A DNA stretch of 13,359 nt, from assembly GCA_029884035.1 (NCBI GenBank), contig JAOUIM010000052.1:1-13359 (forward strand), in the 5' to 3' direction. A program made the translations under genes and the position numbers. How positions within the stretch are numbered: the first letter of the stretch is position 1; each line of letters starts with the position of its first letter. This document shows positions 1 to 8,674 of this stretch, piece after piece. The notes beneath the pieces were generated by a model. It was not told where the DNA came from. It saw only the letters and a program-made list of their open reading frames with translations, and did not search any database. Origin of the DNA: Aquincola sp. (lineage in GTDB: Bacteria > Pseudomonadota > Gammaproteobacteria > Burkholderiales > Burkholderiaceae_C).

Positions 1-1673
1 CAACGTGAGTTCGAGCATGCGTTGCCACGACGCGCGGTAGGTCTGGAGCTTGGGCCCTTCGAGGTCCATCTCGGCCACGCGCAGGCTTCGGCGCCATGTC
101 ACGGGCAGGTGGTCGGTCATCGCGAGAAGGCTCGGATTCGGTTGCCCCTGCTGCTGCGTGTACATGCCCTCGAACGCCACCAGCGTCGGGTCAACCGTGG
201 TGCGGCGCCGGCGCAGCAGGTCGATGAAGCTGCGAACGCGCGGACCGTTCACGTCCAGCCGGTGCGCGTCGTCGCCGATCCGGGTGAAACGCAGCAGCGT
301 GCGCGAGTCGTCGCCCGGCCGCGAGACGAAGTTCAGCATCACCTGGTTGATGTGCGTGAGCTCGTCGTAGCCTTCGCGCACGGCCTGCTCGGCGAGCATG
401 AACGCCGGCACGTGGCCAGCCACCTTCAGGCCGCGCGCCCTCGCCTGCGCGGTCAGCGGGCGCACCCACTCGGGCTTGATCGAGTTGTACAGCTTGATAT
501 GGCGGTAGCCGCGCGTCGCGTACCAGTCGACCGCCTGCCGCCCGGCGTCGAGCGAGTCGACCACGAAGCCGTTGCGCGCCGAGTACGGGCTCTTGCCCTC
601 GATGAATCCTGCGGTGTACAGGCGCGGGCCGGGCACGTCGCCGTTTGCCAGGCGGGCCTGCAGGCGCTGCAGTTCGGCATTGTCGCCGCCCATGTCGCGC
701 ACCGACGTGACCCCGGAAGCCAGGTGCATCGGGCCGTCGCCGCCCCAGGCGTGCACGTGCATGTCGAACAGGCCGGGCAGCAGCGAGCGGCCGCCGCCGT
801 CGATCACCTGGTCGGGCTTCGCATCGAGGGCGCCCGGCGCGGCGACCGCGGCGATGCGGCCGTCTCGAAGAAACACATCGGAAGGGCCGCGCATGCGTGC
901 CGCCGGCGCATCGAACCAGCGCACACCGCGGATCAGCGTCAGTCCCGGCAACGGCCGCGCAGTGCGCTTTTGCATCGCAACCAGCCACTCGTCCTGTGCC
1001 TGCGTCACGCGGGTCACCAGGGTGTCGATCGCGCTTTCGTAGCCCTTGGCGATCACCGCGAAGCCGGGCCAGGTGACGGCGAACAGGCGGTGCTCGTCAT
1101 CGTCGGTGTGCCACAGGTACCAGGGCGTGGTGTCGGCCCCGTCAGCGCCACCAGCACCAGCGCCACCACCCCGTCGGGCCCATCGACGCTGGCGTATGCG
1201 ACCTGCTCGACCGAGAGCTGGTGGCCGCCGACCACCGGCGCGCGGCCGCCGGGGCGACGCAGCAGCGAACGGACGACCTCCCCGCTGTAGGCGAACGTGC
1301 CTTCGATCGGCAGGAACAGCGTGCCGGGCTCGACCGCCTCGTCGCCTCGGTCGACCCGCGAGGTCCAGCGCAGCCGCCCCGCCTCGACCTTGAAGGCCTC
1401 GCGGATCTCGGCCCCGAAGGTCGCGCGGCCTTCGCCCTGGTACTCGACCGGCGCGCCCAGTGCGCCAATGACGAAGCGCTCGCGGATGTCCGGCCCGCGG
1501 CCGTTGTCGCGATAGCTGAGGTCGGTGCTGACATGGCCGTCATCGGCCGATGTGACCTTCATCTGGCCGGCCGCTTGCTGGTGGATGACGACGACGAAAT
1601 CGCGCTCGGCCGCGGCGGCGGGGCCGGAGGCGAGCAACAACCAGAGCAAGCAGGCATGCAGGGGTCTGCGCAT
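1..1673 (-). pseudogene. Exported amidohydrolase family protein, frameshifted and cut by the window edge
   Basis: Two minus-strand segments in different frames together look like one metal-dependent amidohydrolase. The first begins at ATG 1673 with signal peptide MRRPLHACLLWLLL..AAAA and carries a beta-rich N-terminal domain with the block YRDNGRGPD, then LPIEG and ALTG. The second frame starts near 1140 (GADTTPWYLW) and runs off base 1. It holds the amidohydrolase core: DMHVH metal site (HxH codons 759-751), candidate carboxylated Lys in HIKLYN (codon 495), His in GHVP (codon 414) and His in ELTHIN (codon 354). One extra G in the minus-strand run at 1140-1137 would join the two frames as LTGADTTPW, so a 1-base deletion or a sequencing error splits the gene. 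ATG 1673 is preferred over ATG 1703 because GGAAGG lies 7 bases upstream and the signal peptide follows directly. It lies 33 bases downstream of pdxH, so co-transcription is likely. The substrate is unknown; the last Asp metal ligand and the C-terminus lie outside the window. Confidence 0.75.
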
Positions 1674-1680
1674 CGGATTT

Positions 1681-1686
1681 CCTTCC
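1681..1686 (-). promoter_or_regulatory. Ribosome binding site deciding the amidohydrolase start
   Basis: On the minus strand GGAAGG sits 7 bases before ATG 1673. It falls inside the 10 extra codons that an ATG 1703 start would add, and so favours the shorter protein beginning with the signal peptide. Confidence 0.6.
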
Positions 1687-1706
1687 CGCGCTTGGCCGGC
1701 CACCGG

Positions 1707-2354
1707 TCAAGGAGCCAGGCGCTCGCGAACCCAAGCACCGGCGTCGAGCCGGTAGCGCAACCGGTCGTGCAGCCGGCTCTTGCGGCCCTGCCAGAACTCC
1801 CACGTGTCGGGCACCAGGCGGTAACCGCCCCAGTGCGTCGGCCGCGGCGGGTGCAGGCCGTGGCGGGCGGCGGCCTTGGCGGCATTGGCCACCAGCACCG
1901 CGCGAGAGCTGATCACTTCACTCTGCGGCGACGCCCAGGCACCGATGCGCGAGTCGAGCGGGCGCGTGACGTAGTAGGCGTCGCTCTCCTCGGCGCTCGT
2001 CTTCTCGACGCGGCCCTCGATGCGCACGACGCGCTCGAGTTCGACCCAATGGAACTGCAATGCCGCCTGCGGGTGCGCCGCGAGTTCGCGGCCTTTGCGG
2101 CTCTCGTAGTTCGTGTACCACACGAGGCCACGCTCGTCATATCCCTTGATCAGCACCACGCGCGTCGACGGCCGCCCATCGGCCCCGACGGTGGCCAGCG
2201 TCATCGCATTGGGCTCGGGCAATTGCGCCGCGATCGCCTCGCGCAGCCAGTCGTCGAACTGCTGCAAGGGCCGTTCGTGCGACGCGGCCTCATCGAGCTC
2301 GGCGCGCCCATAGTTCTTGCGCAGCGCGGCGATGTCGGGGCTGGGTGTGTTCAT
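1707..2354 (-). CDS. pdxH: Pyridoxamine 5'-phosphate oxidase
   Basis: This FMN enzyme oxidises pyridoxamine or pyridoxine 5'-phosphate to pyridoxal 5'-phosphate with O2, the last step of vitamin B6 synthesis and salvage, in the cytosol. The 215-residue product has the usual family length. Visible motifs are RVVLIK (65-70) and YTNYESRKGREL (80-91) in the FMN-binding half, RPLDSRIGAWAS (131-142), and the C-terminal family signature WEFWQGRKSRLHDR (185-198). It ends in ERLAP, as E. coli PdxH ends in RLAP. The start is taken as ATG 2354 (MNTPSPDI). ATG 2366 is in frame four codons upstream and neither has a clear Shine-Dalgarno, so the exact start is uncertain. It is divergent from the nucleotidyltransferase gene and 33 bases upstream of the amidohydrolase gene, which may be read from the same transcript. 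Function is secure. Confidence 0.97.
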   Translation of the reverse strand: MNTPSPDIAALRKNYGRAELDEAASHERPLQQFDDWLREAIAAQLPEPNAMTLATVGADGRPSTRVVLIKGYDERGLVWYTNYESRKGRELAAHPQAALQFHWVELERVVRIEGRVEKTSAEESDAYYVTRPLDSRIGAWASPQSEVISSRAVLVANAAKAAARHGLHPPRPTHWGGYRLVPDTWEFWQGRKSRLHDRLRYRLDAGAWVRERLAP

Positions 2355-2487
2355 CGGGCAAAGCATAAGCGCGCCGGCATCGTCAGTTGTGCTTACGTGA
2401 TTGACCCTAGGTACACATCCCGGTGCCGCACGAGGTCCGACGCGACGATTCTTGAGGGAGTCACGAAGAGAAAGCGACAGCGCCCCG

Positions 2488-3132
2488 ATGCAAGCGCCAC
2501 CCACCGTCATCGTGCTGGCCGCCGGCCTCGGCAGCCGGTTCGTCGGCGCGCACCACAAGCTGGTCCAGCCGGTGCGCGACGACGAGGGCAAGCCCACGCC
2601 GATCCTGGCGCTGACGTTGCGCCATGCGATCGAGAGCCGCATGCCGGTCGTGGTGGTGACGACATCCACCCTGGCGCCCTTGGCCGCCGAGCAGGTGGCC
2701 GCGCGCGACATCGTGGTGGTGCCTGCGGCGGCGCCGGTGAGCGGCCGCGGCATGGGCGACTCGATCGCCTCGGGTGTGGCTGCGCGTGCCGACGCGCCAG
2801 GCTGGCTCATTCTGCCGGCAGACATGCCGCGGGTGCGGCCCGCGACACTGCACGCGGTGGCCAAGGCGCTGCTGTCGGGGCCGATCGCCTATGCCCAGTA
2901 CAAGGGCCGCCGAGGCCACCCGGTGGGATTCGACGCAGAGCTGTATTCGGAACTGATCGCGCTCACCGGCGACGAGGGCGCGCGGCGCATCGTGGCGCGC
3001 TATCCGGCGCAGGCGGTGGACGTCGACGACCCGGGCGTGCTGATCGACATCGACACCATACAGGACCTCGACGAGGGCCGCGACGGCGCGAGCGATTTCC
3101 AGCCGTCGGCGTTCGCACCGCCGCTGTACTGA
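2488..3132 (+). CDS. MobA-like NTP transferase family protein (molybdenum cofactor nucleotidyltransferase-like)
   Basis: The predicted 214-residue cytosolic protein has the MobA-like Rossmann nucleotidyltransferase layout. It shows an N-terminal nucleotide-binding loop LAAGLGSRF with downstream HHKL (10-25), GMGDSIASGV (88-97), the metal-binding LPADMP (109-114, Asp112), GRRGHPVGF (140-148), GDEGARRIV (161-169) and a final IDIDT (186-190). These motifs match the group containing MocA (CTP:molybdopterin cytidylyltransferase) and related proteins that transfer CMP or GMP to molybdopterin. No molybdoenzyme, xdhC or moa/mob gene is nearby, so the substrate cannot be fixed from context. ATG 2488 is chosen because the conserved loop starts within ten residues. 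An in-frame TTG at 2401 would add 29 residues with no family resemblance. The Shine-Dalgarno is weak. It converges on the peptidylprolyl isomerase gene across 20 bases. Confidence 0.85.
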   Translation: MQAPPTVIVLAAGLGSRFVGAHHKLVQPVRDDEGKPTPILALTLRHAIESRMPVVVVTTSTLAPLAAEQVAARDIVVVPAAAPVSGRGMGDSIASGVAARADAPGWLILPADMPRVRPATLHAVAKALLSGPIAYAQYKGRRGHPVGFDAELYSELIALTGDEGARRIVARYPAQAVDVDDPGVLIDIDTIQDLDEGRDGASDFQPSAFAPPLY

Positions 3133-3152
3133 GCGGCGGCGCCTGGCGGGGG

Positions 3153-3947
3153 TTACTGCGAGAACTTGAAATCGGTCTTGGCCTGCTTGCGCAGCGTCTC
3201 CTGGTACTGCTGCAGCTTCTGCTGCTCCAGGCGCTGGGCGATCTGGCCCTTGACTTCCTCGAACGGCGGGAACTGGGCCTCGCGCGTGTCCTCGAGCTTG
3301 ATGATGTGGTAGCCGAACTGGCTCTTCACGGGCTCGGCCGTCGTCTCGCCCTTCTTGAGCGCGGCCATCGCCTTTCCGAATTCGGGAACGTAGGCTTCGG
3401 GCTTGGCGAAGTCGAGGTCGCCGCCGTTCTGCGCCGAGCCGGTGTCCTTGCTGTGCTTCTTGGCCAGATCGTCGAACTTGGCGCCGCCCTTCAACTGCGC
3501 GAGCAGCGCCTTCGCCTCGTCTTCCTTCTCGACCAGGATGTGGCGAGCGCGGTACTCGGTGCCGGTGGACTGGGCCTTGAACTTGTCGTACTCGGCCTTG
3601 CTGTCGGCGTCGGTGACGGGGTTCTTCTTGCTGTAGTCGAGGAACAGCTGGCGGATCAGGATCGACTGGCGCGCCAGCTCCATCTGCGAACGGAACTCCG
3701 CGTTGGCGGCCACGCCGCGCTTCTCGGCTTCCTGGGCGAAGATCTCGCGCAGCACGACCTCTTCGCGCACCCGTGTCTCCAACTCGGGCGTCACCGGCTG
3801 CTGGCCGCCCCGGGTGGCCTGCACCATGAGCGTGTCGACGCGCGACTTGGGCACCGGCTTGCCATTGACGATGGCGACGTTCTGCGCGCTGGCGGCACCA
3901 GCGAAGGCGAGGGCCACGGCCAGCGCGGCGACAGTCTTGTGCAACAT
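3153..3947 (-). CDS. Periplasmic PpiC-type (parvulin) peptidylprolyl isomerase
   Basis: The 264-residue protein has a signal peptide (MLHKTVAALAVALAFAGAASA, cleavage expected before QN at 22), a helical chaperone-like region (about 23-125, with VAIVNGKPVP near the mature N-terminus) and one parvulin domain (about 131-221). The parvulin motifs are YRARHILV (132-139), GGAKFDDLAKKHSKD (154-168), NGGDLDF (174-180) and SQFGYHIIKL (209-218). A charged C-terminal helix follows. The family catalyses cis-trans isomerisation of prolyl bonds and helps fold exported proteins, as PrsA, SurA and PpiD do. One parvulin domain and no visible membrane anchor suggest a soluble periplasmic foldase. AAAGG lies about 10 bases before the ATG. 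It is the last gene of the selO-msrB-yciB-bolA run, 48 bases after bolA, and could also have its own promoter. Confidence 0.93.
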   Translation of the reverse strand: MLHKTVAALAVALAFAGAASAQNVAIVNGKPVPKSRVDTLMVQATRGGQQPVTPELETRVREEVVLREIFAQEAEKRGVAANAEFRSQMELARQSILIRQLFLDYSKKNPVTDADSKAEYDKFKAQSTGTEYRARHILVEKEDEAKALLAQLKGGAKFDDLAKKHSKDTGSAQNGGDLDFAKPEAYVPEFGKAMAALKKGETTAEPVKSQFGYHIIKLEDTREAQFPPFEEVKGQIAQRLEQQKLQQYQETLRKQAKTDFKFSQ

Positions 3948-3995
3948 GGGAAAAGGACCTTTCGAGAGGGGGCGATCGCCGCGGGGCGGCTCGGG

Positions 3996-4280
3996 TCAGC
4001 GCTGCGCTTCGGCGGGCGTGCGGGCCTCGATGGCCAGCGCGTGGATACCCTCGGCGATGAGCGGGCGGGCGGCATCATAAACGAGGCGGTGCCGCGCCAG
4101 TCGTGACAAACCGTCGAACGCGGCGCTGACCACGCTGACACTGAAATGCCGGCCCTCACGCGCGCCAGCGTGGCCGGCGTGCAGGGCGCTGTCGTCGCGC
4201 ACGTCGAGCATGGTGGGATGCAGCGTCGCCCGCAGGGCCTCGGCAAGGCGCTCGGCGGTGACGCCCGGGAAGGTGATCAC
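3996..4280 (-). CDS. bolA: BolA family protein
   Basis: The 94-residue product is a BolA-fold protein. Motifs are LDVRDDSALHAGHAGA (25-40), GRHFSVSVVSAAFDG (43-57), RHRLVY (63-68) and IHALAIEARTP (79-89). BolA proteins pair with monothiol glutaredoxins to bind or pass [2Fe-2S] clusters, and in enterobacteria BolA also affects cell shape and biofilm genes. His34 and His37 of HAGH and His64 of RHR are positions expected in such proteins. The start is GTG 4280, whose last two bases plus A form the yciB stop (overlap GTGA), so translation is probably coupled to yciB. No upstream ATG exists in this frame without entering yciB, and the next internal Met (24) would remove conserved sequence. Assignment to BolA rather than the related IbaG/YrbA group is likely from the HAGHAG and RHRLVY blocks but not proven. 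Confidence 0.92.
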   Translation of the reverse strand: MITFPGVTAERLAEALRATLHPTMLDVRDDSALHAGHAGAREGRHFSVSVVSAAFDGLSRLARHRLVYDAARPLIAEGIHALAIEARTPAEAQR

Positions 4281-4918
4281 GGCGCCTCCTTCTTGGGGGT
4301 GGCCGCCTCGTCGGGCAGGTAGCGCGACAGCCACAGGCCTTGGCCGATCGTGAACGCCAGCATCAGCCCGATGCCGCCGAACAGCTTGAAGTTGACCCAG
4401 GCGTCGGTGGAGAAGCTGTACGCGACCCAGAGATTGAGCGCGCCCATCAGCCCGAAGAACACGACCCACGCCCAGTTCAGCCGCGCCCACACCGGCTCGG
4501 GCAGCGCGAGCTGCTCGCCCAACAGGACGCGCAGCACATTCTTGCCGAACAGGGGCGCGATCAGGAAGGTGCCGCCCATGACCCAGTACAGCAGCGTGGG
4601 CTTCCACTTGATGAAGGTCTGGCTGTGGAACCAGATCGTCAGGCCGCCCAGCACGACGACCAGCCCGAGGCTGACCCACAGCATGGTGTCGACCTTGCGA
4701 CCTCGCAGCCGCAGCCAGAGCACCTGCGCCAGCGTCGCGACGATCACGACCACGGTGGCCAGCAGCACCGGTGCCTCGTCGGGGCCGACCACGCCACCCG
4801 ATACGAGGAAGGCGAAGTGCTGCGAGGCGAAGGCCGCGGCCCAGTCCTTGTTGCGGTCGGCGTACTTGAAGGCGCCGAAGAACAGGATGATCGGCAGGAA
4901 GTCGAACAGCAGCTTCAT
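4277..4918 (-). CDS. yciB: Inner-membrane septation/intracellular septation protein A (YciB family)
   Basis: The 213-residue hydrophobic protein has the YciB/IspZ pattern: an N-terminal membrane segment MKLLFDFLPIILFFGAFKYA, a second around LLATVVVIVATLAQVLWL, a third around WVSLGLVVVLGGLTIWF with HSQTFIKWKPT after it, and two more around WAWVVFFGLMGALNLWVAY and LFGGIGLMLAFTIGQGLWLS. FIKWKPTLLYW is a strong family block. YciB proteins lie in the inner membrane and are linked to cell-envelope integrity and septation; no enzymatic activity is established. ATG 4918 follows the msrB stop TAG (4921-4919) with no gap, and its stop overlaps the bolA GTG by 4 bases, so it is translated as part of this cluster. 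Its own Shine-Dalgarno is poor, consistent with coupling to msrB. The C-terminal tail is charged (DEAATPKKEAP). Confidence 0.94.
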   Translation of the reverse strand: MKLLFDFLPIILFFGAFKYADRNKDWAAAFASQHFAFLVSGGVVGPDEAPVLLATVVVIVATLAQVLWLRLRGRKVDTMLWVSLGLVVVLGGLTIWFHSQTFIKWKPTLLYWVMGGTFLIAPLFGKNVLRVLLGEQLALPEPVWARLNWAWVVFFGLMGALNLWVAYSFSTDAWVNFKLFGGIGLMLAFTIGQGLWLSRYLPDEAATPKKEAP

Positions 4919-5335
4919 CTACTTACGCTGGAAATCGATCGCCGCCGAGTTGATGCAGAAGCGCTCACCAGTGGGCTCGGGCCCGTCGGGGAACACATGA
5001 CCCAGGTGCGAGCCGCACTTCATGCAGCGCACCTCGACGCGCACCATGCCGTGGCTGTCGTCGCGCACACGCTCGATGACCTCGGCGTTGACCGGCTCGT
5101 AGTAGCTCGGCCAGCCGCAGCCGGCGTCGAACTTGGTCTTGGCGTCGAACAGGACCTCGCCGCAGCCGACGCAGCGGTAGCGGCCGTCGTCCCAGTGGTT
5201 CCAGAACTGGCCCGTGAAGGCGCGCTCGGTGGCGGCGTGGCGCGCGACCTGGTACTGGACCGGGTCGAGCTTGGCGCGCCATTGCTCGTCGGTCAGCCGG
5301 ACGGGGTAGCGCGGGTCGTCGTGATCGTGACTCAT
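4919..5335 (-). CDS. msrB: Peptide-methionine (R)-S-oxide reductase
   Basis: MsrB reduces methionine-R-sulfoxide in proteins, using thioredoxin to regenerate the enzyme. The 138-residue protein has the full domain and no export signal, so it is cytosolic. Zinc-site cysteines are Cys55/Cys58 (RCVGCG) and Cys104/Cys107 (RCMKCG). The substrate-pocket block is GCGWPSYY (72-79), then GSHLGHVFPDG (108-118), and the catalytic Cys127 lies in RFCINS. Cys, not selenocysteine, occupies the active site. ATG 5335 overlaps the selO stop by 4 bases (ATGA), which indicates translational coupling and fixes the start. The next gene, yciB, begins at the base after its stop. Position within a selO-led cluster fits a protein-oxidation repair role. 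Confidence 0.97.
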   Translation of the reverse strand: MSHDHDDPRYPVRLTDEQWRAKLDPVQYQVARHAATERAFTGQFWNHWDDGRYRCVGCGEVLFDAKTKFDAGCGWPSYYEPVNAEVIERVRDDSHGMVRVEVRCMKCGSHLGHVFPDGPEPTGERFCINSAAIDFQRK

Positions 5336-6825
5336 GAAGAACAGGACACAGAAATTTCGGTGGCCCAGTCGGGCGGGAAGTCGGCGTAGGCGGCATTCTC
5401 GGGCTGCTCGTCGAACGGGCGCTCGAGGACGGCGAGCAGCCGCTGCACCTCGGCGAAGTCGCCGTCCATTGCGTGCTCGATCGCCCCCTGAGCCAGATGA
5501 TTGCGCAGCACGAACTTCGGGTTCGCCCGGTCCATGTGCTGCGCACGCTGCTGCGGGGTGCTCGACTCGAATGCCAGCCGGTCGCGGTACCGCGCCGCCC
5601 AGCCGTCGAACCTGTCGCGCTGCAAGAAGCAGTTGCGCACCGCGGCCGCCTCGTCGTCGAAGCGGCCAAGCCGGCGCCAGGTTATCGTGAAGTCGGCGCG
5701 GTCTTCGGCCATCAATTGCAGCAAGTCGTCGGCCAGCGCCGCATCGTCGTCGCGCTCGGCCACCAGGCCGAGCTTGGCTCGCAGGCCGCGAACCATGGCG
5801 GCCGCGAACTCGGCCTTGTACGGCTCCAGCGCGGCGAGCAGGCGTTCGGAGGCCTCCTCCGGCGGGCCATCGACCAGCGGCAGCAATGCCTGCGCAAGGG
5901 CATGCAGGTTCCAGAACGCGACGCCGGGCTGGCGTGCGTATGAGTAGCGCGCCTGGTCGTCGGAATGGTTGCAGACATGATTCGGATCGAAGGCGTCGAG
6001 GAAGCCGAACGGCCCGTAGTCGATCGTCAGCCCGAGCAGCGACATGTTGTCGGTGTTCATCACCCCATGGCAGAAGCCCACCAGCTGCCACTGCGCGATC
6101 ACGCGCGCGGTGCGCCGCGCCACTTCCTCGAGCAAAGCAGTCGCCGGCTCGGCTTCGCCGCGCAGGGCGGGAAAGTAGCGCTCGATCACCGCATCGAGCA
6201 GGCGGCGTGCCGCAGCCACATCCTGCGCGGTGTGCGCGAAGTGCTCGAAATGGCCGAAGCGCAGGAAGCTGGGCGCCACTCGCGTCACGACCGCGGCGCT
6301 TTCCATCGTCTCGCGCCGCACCGGCAGCGGCGAGCCGACGACGGCGAGCGCGCGCGTGGTCGGAATCCCCAGCGCGTGCATCGCTTCGGACCCTAGGAAC
6401 TCGCGGATCGACGACCGCAGCACCGCGCGCCCGTCGCCCATGCGCGAGTAGGGCGTCTGGCCGCTGCCCTTGAGCTGCACCTCCATCGCGCCAGCGGGGG
6501 TATCAACCTCACCGAGCAGCAGCGCGCGCCCGTCGCCCAACTGCCCCGCCCAGACGCCGAACTGGTGGCCTGAATAGACCGACGCGAACGGGCGGATGCC
6601 TTCGGGCACGCGGTTGCCGGCCAGCACGTCGAGCGCGTCGGGTCCTGCCAGCCAGTCCGCCAGGCCAAGTTCGCCGGCGAGCCGCGCGCTGCGTGCCACC
6701 CAGTGGGCGTCGTGGACCGCGCGCGGTGGCAGGTCGGTGCCGAACGCCGGCCCGAGCGATTGCAGGAAGCTCGCCTCGCGCCAGGCGGGCACGCGAGGGG
6801 GGCGGAGGAACTCGGGGGCGTTCAC
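5332..6825 (-). CDS. selO: Protein adenylyltransferase SelO (YdiU family)
   Basis: SelO has a protein-kinase fold but binds ATP in a flipped orientation and transfers AMP to Ser, Thr or Tyr of target proteins, including redox proteins. The 497-residue product has near full-length similarity to E. coli YdiU (478 residues). Blocks are VYSGHQFGVWAGQLGDGRA (83-101), LKGSGQTPYSRMGDGRAVLRS (118-138), EAMHALGIPTTRAL (147-160), RVAPSFLRFGHFEHF (182-196), HGVMNTDNMSLLG (253-265) and DYGPFGFLD (269-277). By spacing to the characterised Pseudomonas enzyme, the active-site residues are Lys119, Glu142, Arg182, Asp259, Asn260 and Asp269, all present. The C-terminus is SCSS: Cys495 sits where some animal homologues have selenocysteine. 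GTG 6825 with AGGG just upstream is chosen; an in-frame GTG at 6843 would add six residues. It is the first gene of the minus-strand cluster and shares a 114-base divergent spacer with the CoA ligase gene. Confidence 0.95.
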   Translation of the reverse strand: MNAPEFLRPPRVPAWREASFLQSLGPAFGTDLPPRAVHDAHWVARSARLAGELGLADWLAGPDALDVLAGNRVPEGIRPFASVYSGHQFGVWAGQLGDGRALLLGEVDTPAGAMEVQLKGSGQTPYSRMGDGRAVLRSSIREFLGSEAMHALGIPTTRALAVVGSPLPVRRETMESAAVVTRVAPSFLRFGHFEHFAHTAQDVAAARRLLDAVIERYFPALRGEAEPATALLEEVARRTARVIAQWQLVGFCHGVMNTDNMSLLGLTIDYGPFGFLDAFDPNHVCNHSDDQARYSYARQPGVAFWNLHALAQALLPLVDGPPEEASERLLAALEPYKAEFAAAMVRGLRAKLGLVAERDDDAALADDLLQLMAEDRADFTITWRRLGRFDDEAAAVRNCFLQRDRFDGWAARYRDRLAFESSTPQQRAQHMDRANPKFVLRNHLAQGAIEHAMDGDFAEVQRLLAVLERPFDEQPENAAYADFPPDWATEISVSCSS

Positions 6826-6882
6826 GGGGCCCTTATTGTCCACTTCCTCCCATGCTCGGGCCGTCGCTGGGGGAATCACGCT

Positions 6883-6910
6883 TTGACAGCCCCGAGCCGG
6901 TCTCGATACT
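6883..6910 (+). promoter_or_regulatory. Sigma-70-like promoter for the acyl-CoA ligase gene
   Basis: A perfect -35 hexamer TTGACA (6883-6888) is followed after 16 bases by GATACT (6905-6910), which matches TATAAT at 4 of 6 positions. Transcription would start near 6917, just before the ribosome binding site, giving a short leader. I see no equally good promoter for selO on the other strand of this spacer. Confidence 0.5.
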
Positions 6911-6924
6911 CGATATACGACAAG

Positions 6925-6930
6925 AAGGAG
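6925..6930 (+). promoter_or_regulatory. Ribosome binding site deciding the acyl-CoA ligase start
   Basis: AAGGAG lies 9 bases before ATG 6940 and precedes the conserved N-terminus MFGLMQDQPL. It rules out the much longer in-frame reading that would begin at 6703 inside selO. Confidence 0.75.
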
Positions 6931-6939
6931 ACCCACCCG

Positions 6940-8568
<1,629 letters not shown>

Positions 8569-8594
8569 CACGCGCCGGCGGGAGGGGCATTTTT

Positions 8595-8607
8595 CGGGGT
8601 AGTCCCG
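8595..8607 (+). promoter_or_regulatory. Short inverted repeat upstream of livK, candidate operator
   Basis: CGGGGTAGTCCCG is a 13-base inverted repeat (CGGG/CCCG arms, one further G-T pair) lying directly after a T5 run (8590-8594) and 67 bases before the livK start. It sits where a regulator of the transporter operon could bind. I recognise no specific regulator, and no clear -35/-10 pair was seen in 8569-8674. Confidence 0.3.
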
Positions 8608-8674
8608 TAGCGTTGCGCCGCGGGCGATCCGGTAACGTCAACCCGTCGAACACGACCCTCTGGAGACCTTTGCC

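Noticed and set aside
2355..2487. Promoter for the nucleotidyltransferase or pdxH in the divergent spacer
   Set aside because: TTGACC at 2401 and TTGTGC at 2387 have no acceptable -10 partner, and no convincing pair was seen on the other strand.
3133..3152. Terminator between the convergent nucleotidyltransferase and foldase genes
   Set aside because: The 20-base gap has no stable hairpin with a T-run on either strand.
1221..4106. Very long plus-strand open frame (961 codons) across the pdxH and foldase region
   Set aside because: It is antisense to several recognised genes, has no domain resemblance, and reflects the lack of stop codons in GC-rich DNA.
6841..6843. GTG 6843 as the selO start
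   Set aside because: GGAGG lies only 2 bases before it, which is too close. GTG 6825 has AGGG upstream and fits family length, though six residues of doubt remain.
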